A stretch of 53,319 bases of DNA from CBDHDN01 sp965261585 (GCA_965261585.1 CBDHDN010000010.1:1-53319); one strand, 5' to 3'; numbered from the stretch's first letter, positions 44,232-53,319 are shown. The notes: generated by a model not told the origin, from the sequence alone. Program-made: numbers and translations.

Positions 44232-45738
44232 CTACCTCGGGTGCTTGACGGCGAACCGCTGGTCCGGCCATGGGTGGCGGATGGAGGCGCGTGGCCACAG
44301 GATTTCGGTCATGCGCTCCAGTCGCTTCCAACTAAATCGGGCTCGCTGGGACCGGCGGCGTAGCGCCCGCATCCACCGGCGTTGCAGCCTGCGGAGGAAC
44401 GCACGGATGAACCGGCCTGACCCTGGGACGGCAAAGTAGTTGAGCCAGCCATTGCAGACTCTCCCCAGCCACTTACCAACTTCCCAGATGTCGTGGTGCC
44501 AGCGCTTGCGAAGCACCTCGTCGATGCGCGCCAGGGTCCTGTTGACCCGTTTGGCAACCGGTTTGCGACCAAGCCGAAAGCGTCCTCTCAGGGTCGTCGT
44601 GCAATAGTGCGTGAGGCCCAGAAAGTCGAAAGTCTCCGGCTTGCCCACCCCGCGCTGGCGCCGGTTCAAATCCGCGAACCGGCCAAACTCCACGAGGCGG
44701 GTCTTGTCCTGGTGGAGGCTGAGACCGAACCGGGCCAGCCTCTCCCGAACGTCGCGGAGGTACCGCTCCGCATCCCGCTTGTGTTGGAACCCGACAACGA
44801 TATCGTCAGCGTAACGGACGATGATCGCTTCGCCATCCGGGACGTTCGGGCGCCATTTCTTGTGGAACCACACGTCGAGCACGTAATGCAGGAACACGTT
44901 CGCCAAGACGGGGGAGACTATTGCCCCCTGCGGCGTGCCCATACCCGTATCTGCCCATGACCCACTCTCTATGACGCCGGCGTTCAGCCATTTCCGGATC
45001 AGACGGATGACCCGCCTGTCTCCGATGCGGTGCTCTAGGAACGTGATCAACCAATCCCGCGGGATCGTGTCGAAGTACGCCCGGAGGTCTGCATCGACTA
45101 TCCAGCTGACCTTGCGCCGTTCTATCCCGAAGGCCAGGGCATCGAGCGCATCGTGCGCCCCCCGCCCCGGTCGGACGCCCTGTTCCGTCTTCGGACCCGT
45201 AGCTGAAGCCAAGAAACACCACCTCGTAGATCGGTGTCAGGATCACATCCACAACCGCCTTCTGGACGACCTTGTCCTCCAGCGCCGCGATCCCGAGCGG
45301 TCGTGTCCCCCCGTCCGGCTTGGGTACCTCTACCCGCCGAACCGGTGGCGCCCGGTACGCTCCCCCTCTGTGCAGGCGCCGGTGCAGGTCGAGCAGGCGC
45401 TCATCCAGACCCTCGCCGTACATGTCCCACGTAACGCCGTCGACACCGGCTGCTGCGTCCTTCTTCAATGCGAAGTAGGCCGCACCGAGCGCGTCCGGCG
45501 TAATGTGGTGGAAGAGCGCAGTGAGACGTTCCTTCGGGTTTCTCTCTGCAGCTTTCCGTATCCGGGCCGCCGCCTGTGGCACGCTTACCCGACACTGGGT
45601 TCGGCGCGTGCTTTGGCAATCCGGATTCCCCTTGGTTGAGGCCCTTTCCTCCGGCGACTCCGCAGAAGCTCGCGCTCCCTTGTTCGCCGCCCTCACAGGT
45701 CGTACGGCCTCATCCGACTTCTTCAAACCGTTCATCAT
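44232..45738 (-). pseudogene. ltrA: Group II intron reverse transcriptase/maturase, frameshifted
   Basis: From about 45738 the RT0-RT2 region reads ALKKDAAAGVDGVTWDMYGE and PKPDGGTRPLGIAALEDKVV; after FLGFSYG the frame is broken. The second frame resumes PGRGAHDALDALAFGIERRK, ADLRAYFDTIPRDWL, GTPQGAIVSPVLAN, the catalytic VRYADDIVVG box and domain X. A 19-bp insertion at 45176-45194 explains the break; without it the protein reads SYGFRPGRGAHD. The maturase is therefore inactive unless supplied in trans. Confidence 0.85.
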
Positions 45739-46097
45739 AGGCTTCGGTTTTCTCCATTCCCTACGCGGCCCCTTTACGACAACCGGGGCAGTTTGAAGAC
45801 CTCCCAGGGTCCCAACAGAAGGCGTGCGAACGTGCATGGGTTCTCTGACACCGCGGGGCTCGCCGACATCTCACCAAAACGACGCCTGCAATATTGCCTT
45901 CGACCGATCTGAAAGCCTCGGCACCCCGGACCATCGCTTTTACGGTGCTCAATAGCCCTGCCCATCCATGCCGCTACCGACGCTTCGCCTGCCCCCTCAC
46001 GGGAGCCAACGCACGGCTCGCGGAGAAACGTGGTTCGGTTACTCCTTCGTTCCGGGGGACTTGCACCCCCTACCTTCTGCCAGTTCGCCTGGCGCAC

Positions 46098-46173
46098 CAG
46101 ATCATCGGCATGATGGTCAAGGGCATGTCCATCCGGGCGATCACGCGCCTGACCGGGGTGAGCAAGAACACGG
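46098..46173 (+). pseudogene. IS1-like transposase HTH fragment
   Basis: About 25 codons: QIIGMMVKGMSIRAITRLTG followed by VSKNTV, the N-terminal HTH of IS1-like transposases in alphaproteobacteria. It is bounded by the group II intron (antisense) on the left and IS21 on the right; nothing more of it remains. Confidence 0.6.
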
Positions 46174-46375
46174 TGTCAAACGGCTTTCAATATTGACCCC
46201 CGATCGGCGTGCAAAATTGACCCCCCCGAGCGGCACGGCGGAGGTTGTCCCGGTAGTCAATAGGGGGGACCCGCGCGGCTTCGTGTAGCGCCCTGCGCTA
46301 CGCGGAGCGAAGCCGCGTGGGGGGTGCCTGTTGGCCCACCGGGGCAACCGGGCCGCAGGCACGGCCGGCGCAGGC

Positions 46376-47104
46376 TCAGGAGCGGTTCTTGAAGCGCCAG
46401 CTCTCGTTGCCGGTCTCGATGATCTCGCAATGATGGGTGAGACGGTCGAGCAGCGCGATGGTCATCTTGGGGTCGCCGAAGACGGATGGCCATTCGCCGA
46501 AGGCGAGGTTGGTGGTGATGACGATCGAAGTGCGCTCGTAGAGCCGGCTCATGAGGTGGAAGAGCAGCTGCCCGCCGGCCTGAGCGAAGGGCAGGTAGCC
46601 GAGTTCGTCGAGGATGACGAAGTTGCGTCGGACGAGCTGGTCTGCGGTGCGGCCCTGGCGCCCGGCACGGAGTTCGGCCTCGAGGTGGTTGACCAGGTCG
46701 ACGACGTTGTAGCACCGGCCGCGTGCGCCCTTTCGGATGCAGGACCGCGCGATGGCGACGGCGAGATGGGTCTTGCCGGTGCCGGTGCCGCCGACCAGGA
46801 CGATGTTGCGCTTGCCCTCCAGGAAGCCGCCGCCGGCGAGCTCCTGGATCAGGGGCTCGTTGACCGGCGAGGCGGCGAAGTCGAAGTCGGCCAGCTCCTT
46901 GGCCGTCGGCAGCCTGGCGGACGCCATCTGGTACTTGATGGAGCGCGCCTGCTTGTCGGCGATCTCGACCTGCAGCAGCGTACCGATGATCTGCTGCACC
47001 GGATGGCGGCGCTTGAGCCCGTCGGCGAGGATATCGTCGTAGGCGGCGCGCATGCCTGCGAGCTTCAGCGCCGTCATCATCGCCAGCACCTCATGACGCT
47101 CCAT
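46376..47104 (-). CDS. istB: IS21-family helper ATPase IstB
   Basis: 242 residues of the DnaA/IstB AAA+ family: Walker A VGGTGTGKTHLAVAIA (about residues 103-118), Walker B VILDELGYLPFAQ, sensor ITTNLAFGEWPSVF. It overlaps istA by 14 bases. It regulates target choice and stimulates IstA. Confidence 0.95.
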   Translation of the reverse strand: MERHEVLAMMTALKLAGMRAAYDDILADGLKRRHPVQQIIGTLLQVEIADKQARSIKYQMASARLPTAKELADFDFAASPVNEPLIQELAGGGFLEGKRNIVLVGGTGTGKTHLAVAIARSCIRKGARGRCYNVVDLVNHLEAELRAGRQGRTADQLVRRNFVILDELGYLPFAQAGGQLLFHLMSRLYERTSIVITTNLAFGEWPSVFGDPKMTIALLDRLTHHCEIIETGNESWRFKNRS

Positions 47105-48605
47105 GACCGGCCTCCCTCAGGCTGTCATAGCGCTGGCAATCGGCAACCGGCTGGTGACGGAGTTGCAGGCCCTCGGGCGTCGGGATGGTTGCCGGCGGCG
47201 CCGGCTGGCGCTGCCGGGAGAGGATGTTGAGCACGACGTCGGCGCTGCAGGCGCCGCAGTCGAGCGCTTCGGCGCAGGCCGCCTCGACCGCCTCCAGTCC
47301 GTCCTCCAGCACGGCCGCGAGCACCTTGACGAACTGCCGGTCGCCGTCGTCGTGGCCCGCGAGCCGGGTTCGCAGGCGGCCGAGCGCGTTGGGCAACTGC
47401 CAGCCCTTGAAGGGCGCGCCATTGCGCAGCGCGCCGGGCTTCCTCGTCAGGATCGGCACGTAGTGCCACGGATCGTAGGCGACCTGGCCGCGCCCGAAGC
47501 TGCGGGGATGCTCGGCGACGATCTCGCCGTCCTGGCGGATGGCGATCCGATCGGCATAGGCCCGCACGTCCACCGGTCGCCCCACCGCGCGTGCCGCGAC
47601 GCTGTACTGGTTGTTGTCGAAGCGCACCAGACAGGTCTTGGAAACCGCTACCTCAGTGGCATGGAAACCGTCGAAGGGGCCGCGGTACGCCGTCAGGAAG
47701 GGCCGCTCCTCCTCGAACACCTGCCACACCGTCTTGCCCGGGATCGTCGGATGCGGATGCTTCTTGGCGTCCTTGATGCACCGATCCATCAGCCACTCGT
47801 TGATCTCGGCGTAGGAGCGGCCCCGCGGGCTGGGCACGAACAGGCGGCCGCGAACGTCACCCACCTGCCTCTCGACCTGCCCCTTCTCCCAGCCAGCCCC
47901 TGGCGTGCACGCCACAGGCTCCACCAGATGGTGGATACACATCTCCTGGAAGCGGCGGTTGTAGTCCCGCTTCTTGCCCACGAACACCGTGCTCACCGCC
48001 GTCTTCATGTTGTCGTAGATGCCTCGCCGGCAGACCCCGCCGAAGAAGCGGAAGGCGCGCTCATGCGCCTCGAACACCATCTCCTGGCTCTCGCGCGGGA
48101 AGCTCTGAACCAGCTGCATCCGGCTGTAGCAGAGCCGCATGTGCGCCGCCTTTACCCGGGTCGTCACACCCGACAGGCGCGCGTACTCGTGGCTCCAGTC
48201 GAACTGGTAGGCCTCGCCGGGATCGAAGCTCAGCGGCACAAAGGCCTGCGACGGCGACAACAGCCGCCACCGGCGCCGCCAGGCCCTGGCATAGCGCCGA
48301 ACCGCGTCATAGCCGCCCTCATAGCCCAGCGACGCAAGGTCTTCATGAATCCGCAGAAGAGACAGCCGATCCTTGCGTGCCTTCTTCTCGTTGGCCTCCA
48401 GTTGGCGCTCGAGCTCCTCCACCCACGGCCCCAGCTTCGGCATCGGCTGGATCTTGCGCTCGTAGCTGAACGAGGTCTCATCGCCCCGCACCACCTTGCG
48501 CACCGTGTTCTTCGAAACCCTCAAATCCCGGGCGATCTTCTTGATCGGAACGCCCCTCACCAGATGATCCAGACGGATCTTCGCGATCGTTTCCACTACC
48601 AGCAT
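47091..48605 (-). CDS. istA: IS21-family transposase IstA
   Basis: About 504 residues from ATG 48605 (strong GAGGTGAGGGGGAG site). HTH IKKIARDLRVSKNTVRKVVR, rve core with YQFDWSHEYARLSG (first Asp), RRGIYDNMKTAVS (second Asp) and GWEKGQVERQVGDVR (Glu). Intact. Confidence 0.93.
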   Translation of the reverse strand: MLVVETIAKIRLDHLVRGVPIKKIARDLRVSKNTVRKVVRGDETSFSYERKIQPMPKLGPWVEELERQLEANEKKARKDRLSLLRIHEDLASLGYEGGYDAVRRYARAWRRRWRLLSPSQAFVPLSFDPGEAYQFDWSHEYARLSGVTTRVKAAHMRLCYSRMQLVQSFPRESQEMVFEAHERAFRFFGGVCRRGIYDNMKTAVSTVFVGKKRDYNRRFQEMCIHHLVEPVACTPGAGWEKGQVERQVGDVRGRLFVPSPRGRSYAEINEWLMDRCIKDAKKHPHPTIPGKTVWQVFEEERPFLTAYRGPFDGFHATEVAVSKTCLVRFDNNQYSVAARAVGRPVDVRAYADRIAIRQDGEIVAEHPRSFGRGQVAYDPWHYVPILTRKPGALRNGAPFKGWQLPNALGRLRTRLAGHDDGDRQFVKVLAAVLEDGLEAVEAACAEALDCGACSADVVLNILSRQRQPAPPATIPTPEGLQLRHQPVADCQRYDSLREAGHGAS

Positions 48606-48721
48606 CTCCCCCTCACCTCGTCCGTCCAATGACAAGGCGCGTTCATGGGCACAAACCATGGGGGGGGTCAATTTTGGACGCCGATCACCCCCAATAGGGG
48701 ATCAATTTTCCACGCTTAACA

Positions 48722-49248
48722 ACAATGAACGGAAGTCAGGCCCGCCAACGCTGGACTTAGAATGATTTGATCCTCGACCTTGAATACCGGATCGCCAACC
48801 GGTTGAGAAGCTGCGGATCAAACCCTTCGGTGAAAGGGCAACAACCGAAACAGAGCATGAAGATAGGAGAGCGGACAAATCCGTTTTTGGACACCGCCAG
48901 AGCTTGTCGCAACGACGTCTACAAGCTTAGTCGGACCTTTAACTCCCCAGCCCCGCCTGCATAGCCCTCACTTCTTTTGAGTTAAAGAAGCGGGGAACAA
49001 CGACATAGCCTTCCGTAGCCCATTGTCGGACCTCGTCGTCGGAGATCGCCTGGTCTTCCGAACGACTGATTGATCGAGCACTGCAGTGATTTTTGGTCCC
49101 GCAAGAATGAGAGTCCTACATGTCGCAAGCAGCGAATTTGCTACACCAGCACACGATCTCGAAAGAAGCAGTCGTCGCAGCCGTCGAACGACCATCGGCG
49201 CGTGTGGGCGGATGAGGTTCGGCGGCCGCGCTCGCCTGACAGCAATGT
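48722..49248. other. Gap without recognisable gene
   Basis: About 530 bases of lower GC than the rest. No convincing coding frame on either strand, no RNA gene recognised. It may be old mobile-element debris next to IS21. Confidence 0.4.
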
Positions 49249-50100
49249 TTACAGCACAGGGTATAGCTTCTCAGCGAAAGGAACAGTATCGCCAACAGCT
49301 GCGGGAGGCATGCGGCGGCCCTGCTCGAAGAATGGCATAGCATAGTGTAGCAGGCCGCCGGTTTCTGTGACGACCGGTGTGGGGCTGTATTGCGTAATAA
49401 AGGCGCGACGCCTCGACTCAGAACGATTCTCCCCACTTCTATGGAACGTCGTGCTTGAGAGTACAGCTGCGCCACCCGCAGGGAGCATCACCGGAATCCC
49501 AGGATCGTCGCCGAAATATCCAATCTTATCATTCGTGCCCGGCTGCCGTACGTGCTCGACCCTGTCGCGCCCTCCTGCGCGCGAATATGGAAGGACGTAG
49601 ATGGTGCCGTTTTTCCCACTAGTGTCGTCGAGGGCGATCCACACAGTGAGATAAGGTCGGTTACTTTCAGCGACGTACCCGGAATCCTGATGCCATCCAA
49701 ATTTGGCGCCGCTATGCGGGTCCTTTACAACAAACAGATCACAGAAGAAGAAAACATCACTAGCCAACAGCGCTTCACAGATCTCGTACATCTGGTTGCT
49801 GTGCACAACATTGCGCACGACCCGGTTGCATACATACAGATTTTCTAGGAAGTACCGACTATTCTTCTTATTGAGAATATTCGCGATGATGCGCCGGCCG
49901 TCCTTCGTCATTCTTGTCTGATATTCGCCGCCTTCGGACGTACCGTCGGGAAAGTCAAGCGGTTCAGAATCGTTAAAATCGTCGATATACTTTTCGCAGA
50001 CTGCTCTCATTTCCTCCAAATACTCAGAGAATACTGGGGTCGACAGCAAGCAGTATCCCTCCTCCTGAAACTGCATCTTGTGCCGCTCCGTTACCAACAT
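49249..50100 (-). CDS. Phytanoyl-CoA dioxygenase (PhyH) family protein
   Basis: About 283 residues from ATG 50100, with GGAGGA upstream. Fe(II) ligands of the 2-oxoglutarate-dependent oxygenase jelly roll are visible: GWHQDSGY (His137, Asp139) and TTFHRSGEN (His220); the 2-oxoglutarate-binding Arg is in SRRRAFITQY (about 230-232). PhyH enzymes hydroxylate varied small molecules. It is the last gene of the minus-strand operon with the dimethylformamidase-like gene. Confidence 0.88.
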   Translation of the reverse strand: MLVTERHKMQFQEEGYCLLSTPVFSEYLEEMRAVCEKYIDDFNDSEPLDFPDGTSEGGEYQTRMTKDGRRIIANILNKKNSRYFLENLYVCNRVVRNVVHSNQMYEICEALLASDVFFFCDLFVVKDPHSGAKFGWHQDSGYVAESNRPYLTVWIALDDTSGKNGTIYVLPYSRAGGRDRVEHVRQPGTNDKIGYFGDDPGIPVMLPAGGAAVLSSTTFHRSGENRSESRRRAFITQYSPTPVVTETGGLLHYAMPFFEQGRRMPPAAVGDTVPFAEKLYPVL

Positions 50101-50272
50101 GGTCGTCCTCCTCCGCTTCAGATGGTGACGCAGCGCGCCCGATGCCCTTGACGGTTTGGTCAACGTCGAAACACCCGACAATATTGAGGGAGGACATTGC
50201 ACCGAACCCCGCCAGATACTGCTGATTCACATGACAGCAGCCGGTAACCGCAACTCCTATCGTTCGGCTCAT
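50024..50272 (-). pseudogene. Gfo/Idh/MocA-like dehydrogenase N-terminal remnant
   Basis: ATG at 50272 overlaps the stop of the dimethylformamidase-like gene (ATGA). The first ~38 residues (MSRTIGVAVTGCCHVNQQYL, then NIVGCFDVD) look like a Rossmann NAD-binding start of Gfo/Idh/MocA oxidoreductases, with GxGxxx altered to GCCHVN. After that the sequence is not homologous and runs into the PhyH start. Most of the gene has been deleted. Confidence 0.55.
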
Positions 50273-52497
50273 CCTTCCTTCTTTTCTGGACGCGATAGGA
50301 AGTTGTTCAGGACGTTTCGCGTGACGGTCGCCACATTGTTGTCCCCGTCCCCCGCTGCTAGGAAAGGGATCCAATTCATCGACCCGACGGAGAAAACGCA
50401 CCCGCCGTTTTGTCGGTCGATCAGGACCATATCTGCTCTGACGTCCGGGTCCTGTGCCGAACCGAAATGGTGGCTGAACTGAGCCAGTTCCTCGATAGAA
50501 CGCTGGAAGCGCCCGTGCCGACCCGAGGAGGTGGCCAGCACCTTTGTTTCAAGTGGCGTGCCGAGGGAGAAATCGGCGCGGTCGATTTCGTCGCCGGCCG
50601 CGCCTGTCAGCGCTGAGCCGAGACCGCTGTCAAATCCACCGATGATCTCATCATCACCAATACCCTCGAACACAAAGGCGACGCCAGCATCAAACGATTC
50701 GGCACATCGTGCGTAACCGGCCGATGAACCCCACCCCATCGCGGTGAAACCCACGCCGACCAAGCGCTGCGGCGGTATGCCCCGGTGGCGCCACAGACCG
50801 CCAACGCCATCTTCGAGGCTGAGCCACTCTTCGCCGGGCTCCGATCCCCAGTCCCGAGAGCCTGCCCAACCGCGACGTATTTCGACCACGCCCGGCATGT
50901 CAGGTGTCGTTGCCGTGACCCAAAACAGTCCATTGCCTCCGAGATACATCAACCGGCCTTCGCCACTCAGCCAATCCTCGAGGGCGGACAGCCATTTGGC
51001 CGACACATACTCGGGATGACTCCCAGTGATGACCACCTTGTAGGAGGCGAGTAGACCGGCGCCATGGGTGTCGACATCCTCGTCGGTGACGATGTCGAAT
51101 CGATGGCCTTCACGCCGCAACCATCGAAGCAAGAGGATGTCGGTCGACAGGTGGCGCGGACCTCCCGTACCCCACCAGTGATAGTCAGAGGAAAAGGTCA
51201 TAACAGGTCGAAGCCGAGTTGCGTAGCAGACTCCGCTTCCGTCGGCATGGCGGTTGTAAAGCGAAGCTCCCAGATCTGGCCGTTGGGCTATGAACGTGTC
51301 GATCGCATTTGATTCGTCATAGGCATTCAGACCCAAATCACGATGTGCCTTCTCGATTGCCATGGCCTCGGGATTCATTTCGGGCCGCTGATTGCCGTAA
51401 GCCAGGTAGGTGAACGTGGGCAGCAATACCGCGATCTCGGGCCTGTCCGCGTCACGGCCGCGGATGAAAAAAGGCAGTTCTGCAAAGTTGGAGCCATCAT
51501 CGATTCGTACGGCATATGCACCGGGTTCCAGATCTTCGGGCAGTTGAACAATGGTCGACACATCCCATTGCCTATCCCCGACGTCGTCGTGATGAAAGTG
51601 GATGGCGTTTCTGTTCAGTGCCTGCTCAGCGGGTGACTGCCGCCAGCTCCACCCATGCCCTTTCATGCGCAAGGCGGGGAGGTTGATCGTCGAGCCGTGT
51701 CTCTCGCCGGCTTCTGAGTCCGGCACCTTGGTCGTGCCATGAACCTGGGCAAGATCCCAGCGTCCGACGACGGCTTCGGCAGGAAAGTCGAATGACTGCC
51801 ATGCTTTCTCACTTTGCGATTCGGGCCATTCACGGTAGACCGCCGGTTGCTCGATCTTCCCGTCATAACACTGGTCTATCGCGTACTTCCCCGCATTATC
51901 GACGCTACCGATCGCACCAATGGTGATCGGACCATCGATGCGAATACTGGTTGCCTCATCTGAAGCCCGATGAGTGGTCACGCTCCGATCCAACACTCGT
52001 CCATCGCGTTCACTGGAGAGAACGGCCAGCCGACCCGCGGCAGCGTCCAGTCCAACGAATATGTGATACCAGGTCCTTGCTCGAACGGCCGAGCTCAACG
52101 AAGTCTTCCATTCCACGTTTGCGATGGATGCCCGACCGTAGAGCCGGCCATCGCTGTCGATGGCTAGCGTCAAGCCTTCATCCGTTGCTTGATCTCGCCA
52201 GCTCAGGAGGACTTGTTGCGTCCCTCGCTCCGGTAGGGTTGGCCAGATCCAAAGTCGAATGCTCGCACGCGTAAGCACCTCCGGACCCGTGCTCGGTACG
52301 TAAATCATTGATCCCACGGTCGAGCGCTGTCGGCTCCCAGGGAATTGACCGACGTGACCGATGTTGGCTGAGGCATCCTGCGGCGAGTCGATTGAGATCA
52401 GGTCAACGGAATACGCCTGGTCATCGGAGTCAACGTGCAAGCTCGCGTTATCGCCCGGACGGTATGCCCATTTGTCAAGGTAACCACAGATGGCCAT
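50269..52497 (-). CDS. N,N-dimethylformamidase large-subunit family enzyme
   Basis: 742 residues, close to the ~760 of DMFase large subunit. Residues about 75-225 form a LamG/concanavalin-like domain (RASIRLWIWPTLPERG, ARTWYHIFVGLD). The C-terminal DMFA2-type domain carries TFTYLAYGNQ (361-370), DYHWWGTGGPRHLSTD (438-453), TGSHPEYVS (491-499) and YLGGNGLFW (518-526). In DMFase the large subunit holds a mononuclear Fe site with Tyr and Glu ligands and hydrolyses small amides. No small-subunit gene is visible, so it may be a related amidohydrolase with another substrate. GGAGGAG precedes the start. Confidence 0.8.
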   Translation of the reverse strand: MAICGYLDKWAYRPGDNASLHVDSDDQAYSVDLISIDSPQDASANIGHVGQFPGSRQRSTVGSMIYVPSTGPEVLTRASIRLWIWPTLPERGTQQVLLSWRDQATDEGLTLAIDSDGRLYGRASIANVEWKTSLSSAVRARTWYHIFVGLDAAAGRLAVLSSERDGRVLDRSVTTHRASDEATSIRIDGPITIGAIGSVDNAGKYAIDQCYDGKIEQPAVYREWPESQSEKAWQSFDFPAEAVVGRWDLAQVHGTTKVPDSEAGERHGSTINLPALRMKGHGWSWRQSPAEQALNRNAIHFHHDDVGDRQWDVSTIVQLPEDLEPGAYAVRIDDGSNFAELPFFIRGRDADRPEIAVLLPTFTYLAYGNQRPEMNPEAMAIEKAHRDLGLNAYDESNAIDTFIAQRPDLGASLYNRHADGSGVCYATRLRPVMTFSSDYHWWGTGGPRHLSTDILLLRWLRREGHRFDIVTDEDVDTHGAGLLASYKVVITGSHPEYVSAKWLSALEDWLSGEGRLMYLGGNGLFWVTATTPDMPGVVEIRRGWAGSRDWGSEPGEEWLSLEDGVGGLWRHRGIPPQRLVGVGFTAMGWGSSAGYARCAESFDAGVAFVFEGIGDDEIIGGFDSGLGSALTGAAGDEIDRADFSLGTPLETKVLATSSGRHGRFQRSIEELAQFSHHFGSAQDPDVRADMVLIDRQNGGCVFSVGSMNWIPFLAAGDGDNNVATVTRNVLNNFLSRPEKKEG

Positions 52498-52539
52498 TGG
52501 CGCTCCTCCCTACCAACTTTGGACGTCTCGTCAAAACGC

Positions 52540-53319
52540 TCATTCGTCACGTCCGGCATCCGCTTCTTCGAGGGCTTCCGCCAGAGCCGACCGTGTTACA
52601 GCCCTCGCCCTACGCTCTTCTGAGAATTGATTGAGGGCGACGGCCCCGATGAGGAGCCCACCTATTACGACATTGGTCCACGTGACATCGAAACCGATGG
52701 CTATCAACCCTGACCGAATGGTCCCTATCAGCGCTACGGCGAGCAAGACGCCGCCGATCGGCGCGACCCCGCCGGTGAACATCACACCGCCAAGAAGTAC
52801 AGCGGTGAGCACGCGTAGCTCATAGCCGACTCCGGCCGTGGGCGCGGCAGTGCCGAAACGGCTGGCGCTCAGCGCCGAAGCGAGACCGACCAGGACGCCG
52901 TTGGCGATGAACACGCCGATGACGTACCTCCGGACCGGGATTCCCACCGCCGCTGCCGCCTCTCGATTCGACCCCACTGCCAGCAACCGGCGGCCGATAT
53001 CAATTCGCCTAGCGAATGCGAAGGCCATGGCTGCAAGGCAAGCGAACACGATGACGCTGACCGGCACACCCAGGATCTGACCCCGGCCGATCGTTCGAAA
53101 AGCCTCCGGTACGCCAGCCACAGTTCTTCCTTTGGTGACGAGAATCACGACGCCGGAATACAGAGTGAGTGCGCCCAGAGTTACGACAATTGGAGACACA
53201 GCAAGCCGATGCACCATCACACCGTTGATTCCACCGAGGAGTGCGCCAACAAGAGGTCCGACAAGGAATGCGATCGGCCAAGGTACGCCCGCAGCTGCCG
53301 CTAGCGCCGCGGCAACGCC
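52540..53319 (-). CDS. Sugar-type ABC transporter permease (RbsC family), partial
   Basis: The frame is open to the window edge and stops at 52540. About 260 residues with seven or more hydrophobic spans. Family motifs: VSPIVVTLGALTLYSGV, GRRLLAVGSNREAAAAVGIP (the cytoplasmic EAA-like loop) and a VLLGGVMFTGGVAPIGGVLL segment. It is 42 bases upstream of the dimethylformamidase-like gene on the same strand, so import of the enzyme's substrate is a reasonable inference. Confidence 0.88.
   Translation of the reverse strand, partial: GVAAALAAAAGVPWPIAFLVGPLVGALLGGINGVMVHRLAVSPIVVTLGALTLYSGVVILVTKGRTVAGVPEAFRTIGRGQILGVPVSVIVFACLAAMAFAFARRIDIGRRLLAVGSNREAAAAVGIPVRRYVIGVFIANGVLVGLASALSASRFGTAAPTAGVGYELRVLTAVLLGGVMFTGGVAPIGGVLLAVALIGTIRSGLIAIGFDVTWTNVVIGGLLIGAVALNQFSEERRARAVTRSALAEALEEADAGRDE

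Larger units (their letters stand above)
44160..46097 (-). mobile_element. Group II intron
   Basis: 1938 bp on the minus strand. The 5' end reads GTGCGCCAGGCGAACTGGCA followed by a GGGGGTGCAAGTCCCCC domain I segment, typical of bacterial introns. The 3' end has a recognisable domain V and VI. It encodes a reverse transcriptase/maturase. The flanking exons belong to different genes (an IS1-like HTH in antisense and the integrase), so the present junctions are not an intact spliced gene. Confidence 0.8.
46174..48721 (-). mobile_element. IS21-family insertion sequence, complete
   Basis: 2548 bp. Ends TGTCAAACGGCTTTCAATAT (left) and TGTTAAGCGTGGAAAATTGA (right, inverted) are related, and each is followed inward by a repeated CAAAATTGACCCCCC motif, giving the multiple terminal repeats usual in IS21. 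No clear target duplication is seen. It lies in the IS1-like fragment. Confidence 0.85.

Noticed and set aside
44806..45837. A separate short gene for the first part of the intron reverse transcriptase
   Set aside because: Its C-terminal part is out-of-frame RT sequence; a 19-bp insertion explains the break.
47103..48632. Long plus-strand open frame opposite istA
   Set aside because: Antisense shadow of a gene with full IstA motifs.

Overview
The window is a GC-rich bacterial chromosome segment. Codon use, high GC, MlaC, alphaproteobacterial-style mer and ars genes and P4-type integrase/AlpA genes suggest an alphaproteobacterium, possibly Rhodospirillales or Hyphomicrobiales. The genus cannot be fixed from sequence alone. 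The segment is very rich in mobile DNA: an IS1202/ISNCY-type element, two kinds of IS3-type element (one present twice), two IS1380 copies, two identical IS256 copies, one complete and one truncated IS21-type element, an IS1595 remnant, a group II intron and a prophage or satellite remnant.

Layout. 1-6.4 kb: a glycosyltransferase, a frameshifted aldo/keto reductase-RidA fusion, an alpha/beta hydrolase, MlaC and an IS1202-like element. 6.4-10.1 kb: an MFS transporter, then a small arsenic cluster (arsR, C-As lyase arsI, aquaglyceroporin aqpS) and an acetyltransferase. 10.2-17.5 kb: a mercury cluster. It holds a truncated TlpA-like thioredoxin, an IS scar, a membrane-protein fragment, a merF-like gene, merR, merA, a small Cys-pair membrane protein, a DsbD-N-like periplasmic protein, a membrane protein and OsmC. 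Two MerR-type promoters are visible. 17.6-29.5 kb: a surface-polysaccharide or glycolipid region. It holds a GT2, an O-antigen ligase-like protein, a polytopic membrane protein split by IS1380, a flippase-like membrane protein, a methyltransferase-glycosyltransferase fusion split by an IS3-type element, a second methyltransferase and an esterase-like hydrolase.

29.5-44.2 kb is a decayed prophage or phage-satellite remnant (integrase, AlpA, zinc-ribbon/HTH replication-type protein, terminase large subunit). It is interrupted by a 9.7 kb composite transposon (32244-41966) bounded by two identical, directly oriented IS256 copies. An exact 8-bp target duplication lies outside the pair, and removing the transposon restores the HTH gene reading frame. 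The transposon carries a cysteine hydrolase, a sugar-type ABC ATPase and pieces of GH3, EtfA and other genes. 44.2-48.7 kb holds a group II intron with a frameshifted reverse transcriptase and unrelated flanking exons, then a complete IS21 element. 48.7-53.3 kb, on the minus strand, has a sugar-type ABC permease, an N,N-dimethylformamidase large-subunit-like enzyme, a dehydrogenase remnant and a phytanoyl-CoA dioxygenase-like enzyme: a candidate catabolic operon of unknown substrate.

The most informative results are reconstructions of pre-insertion genes from target duplications at the IS256 composite, IS3-B and IS1380-A; the paired MerR promoters; and the dimethylformamidase-like/PhyH operon.
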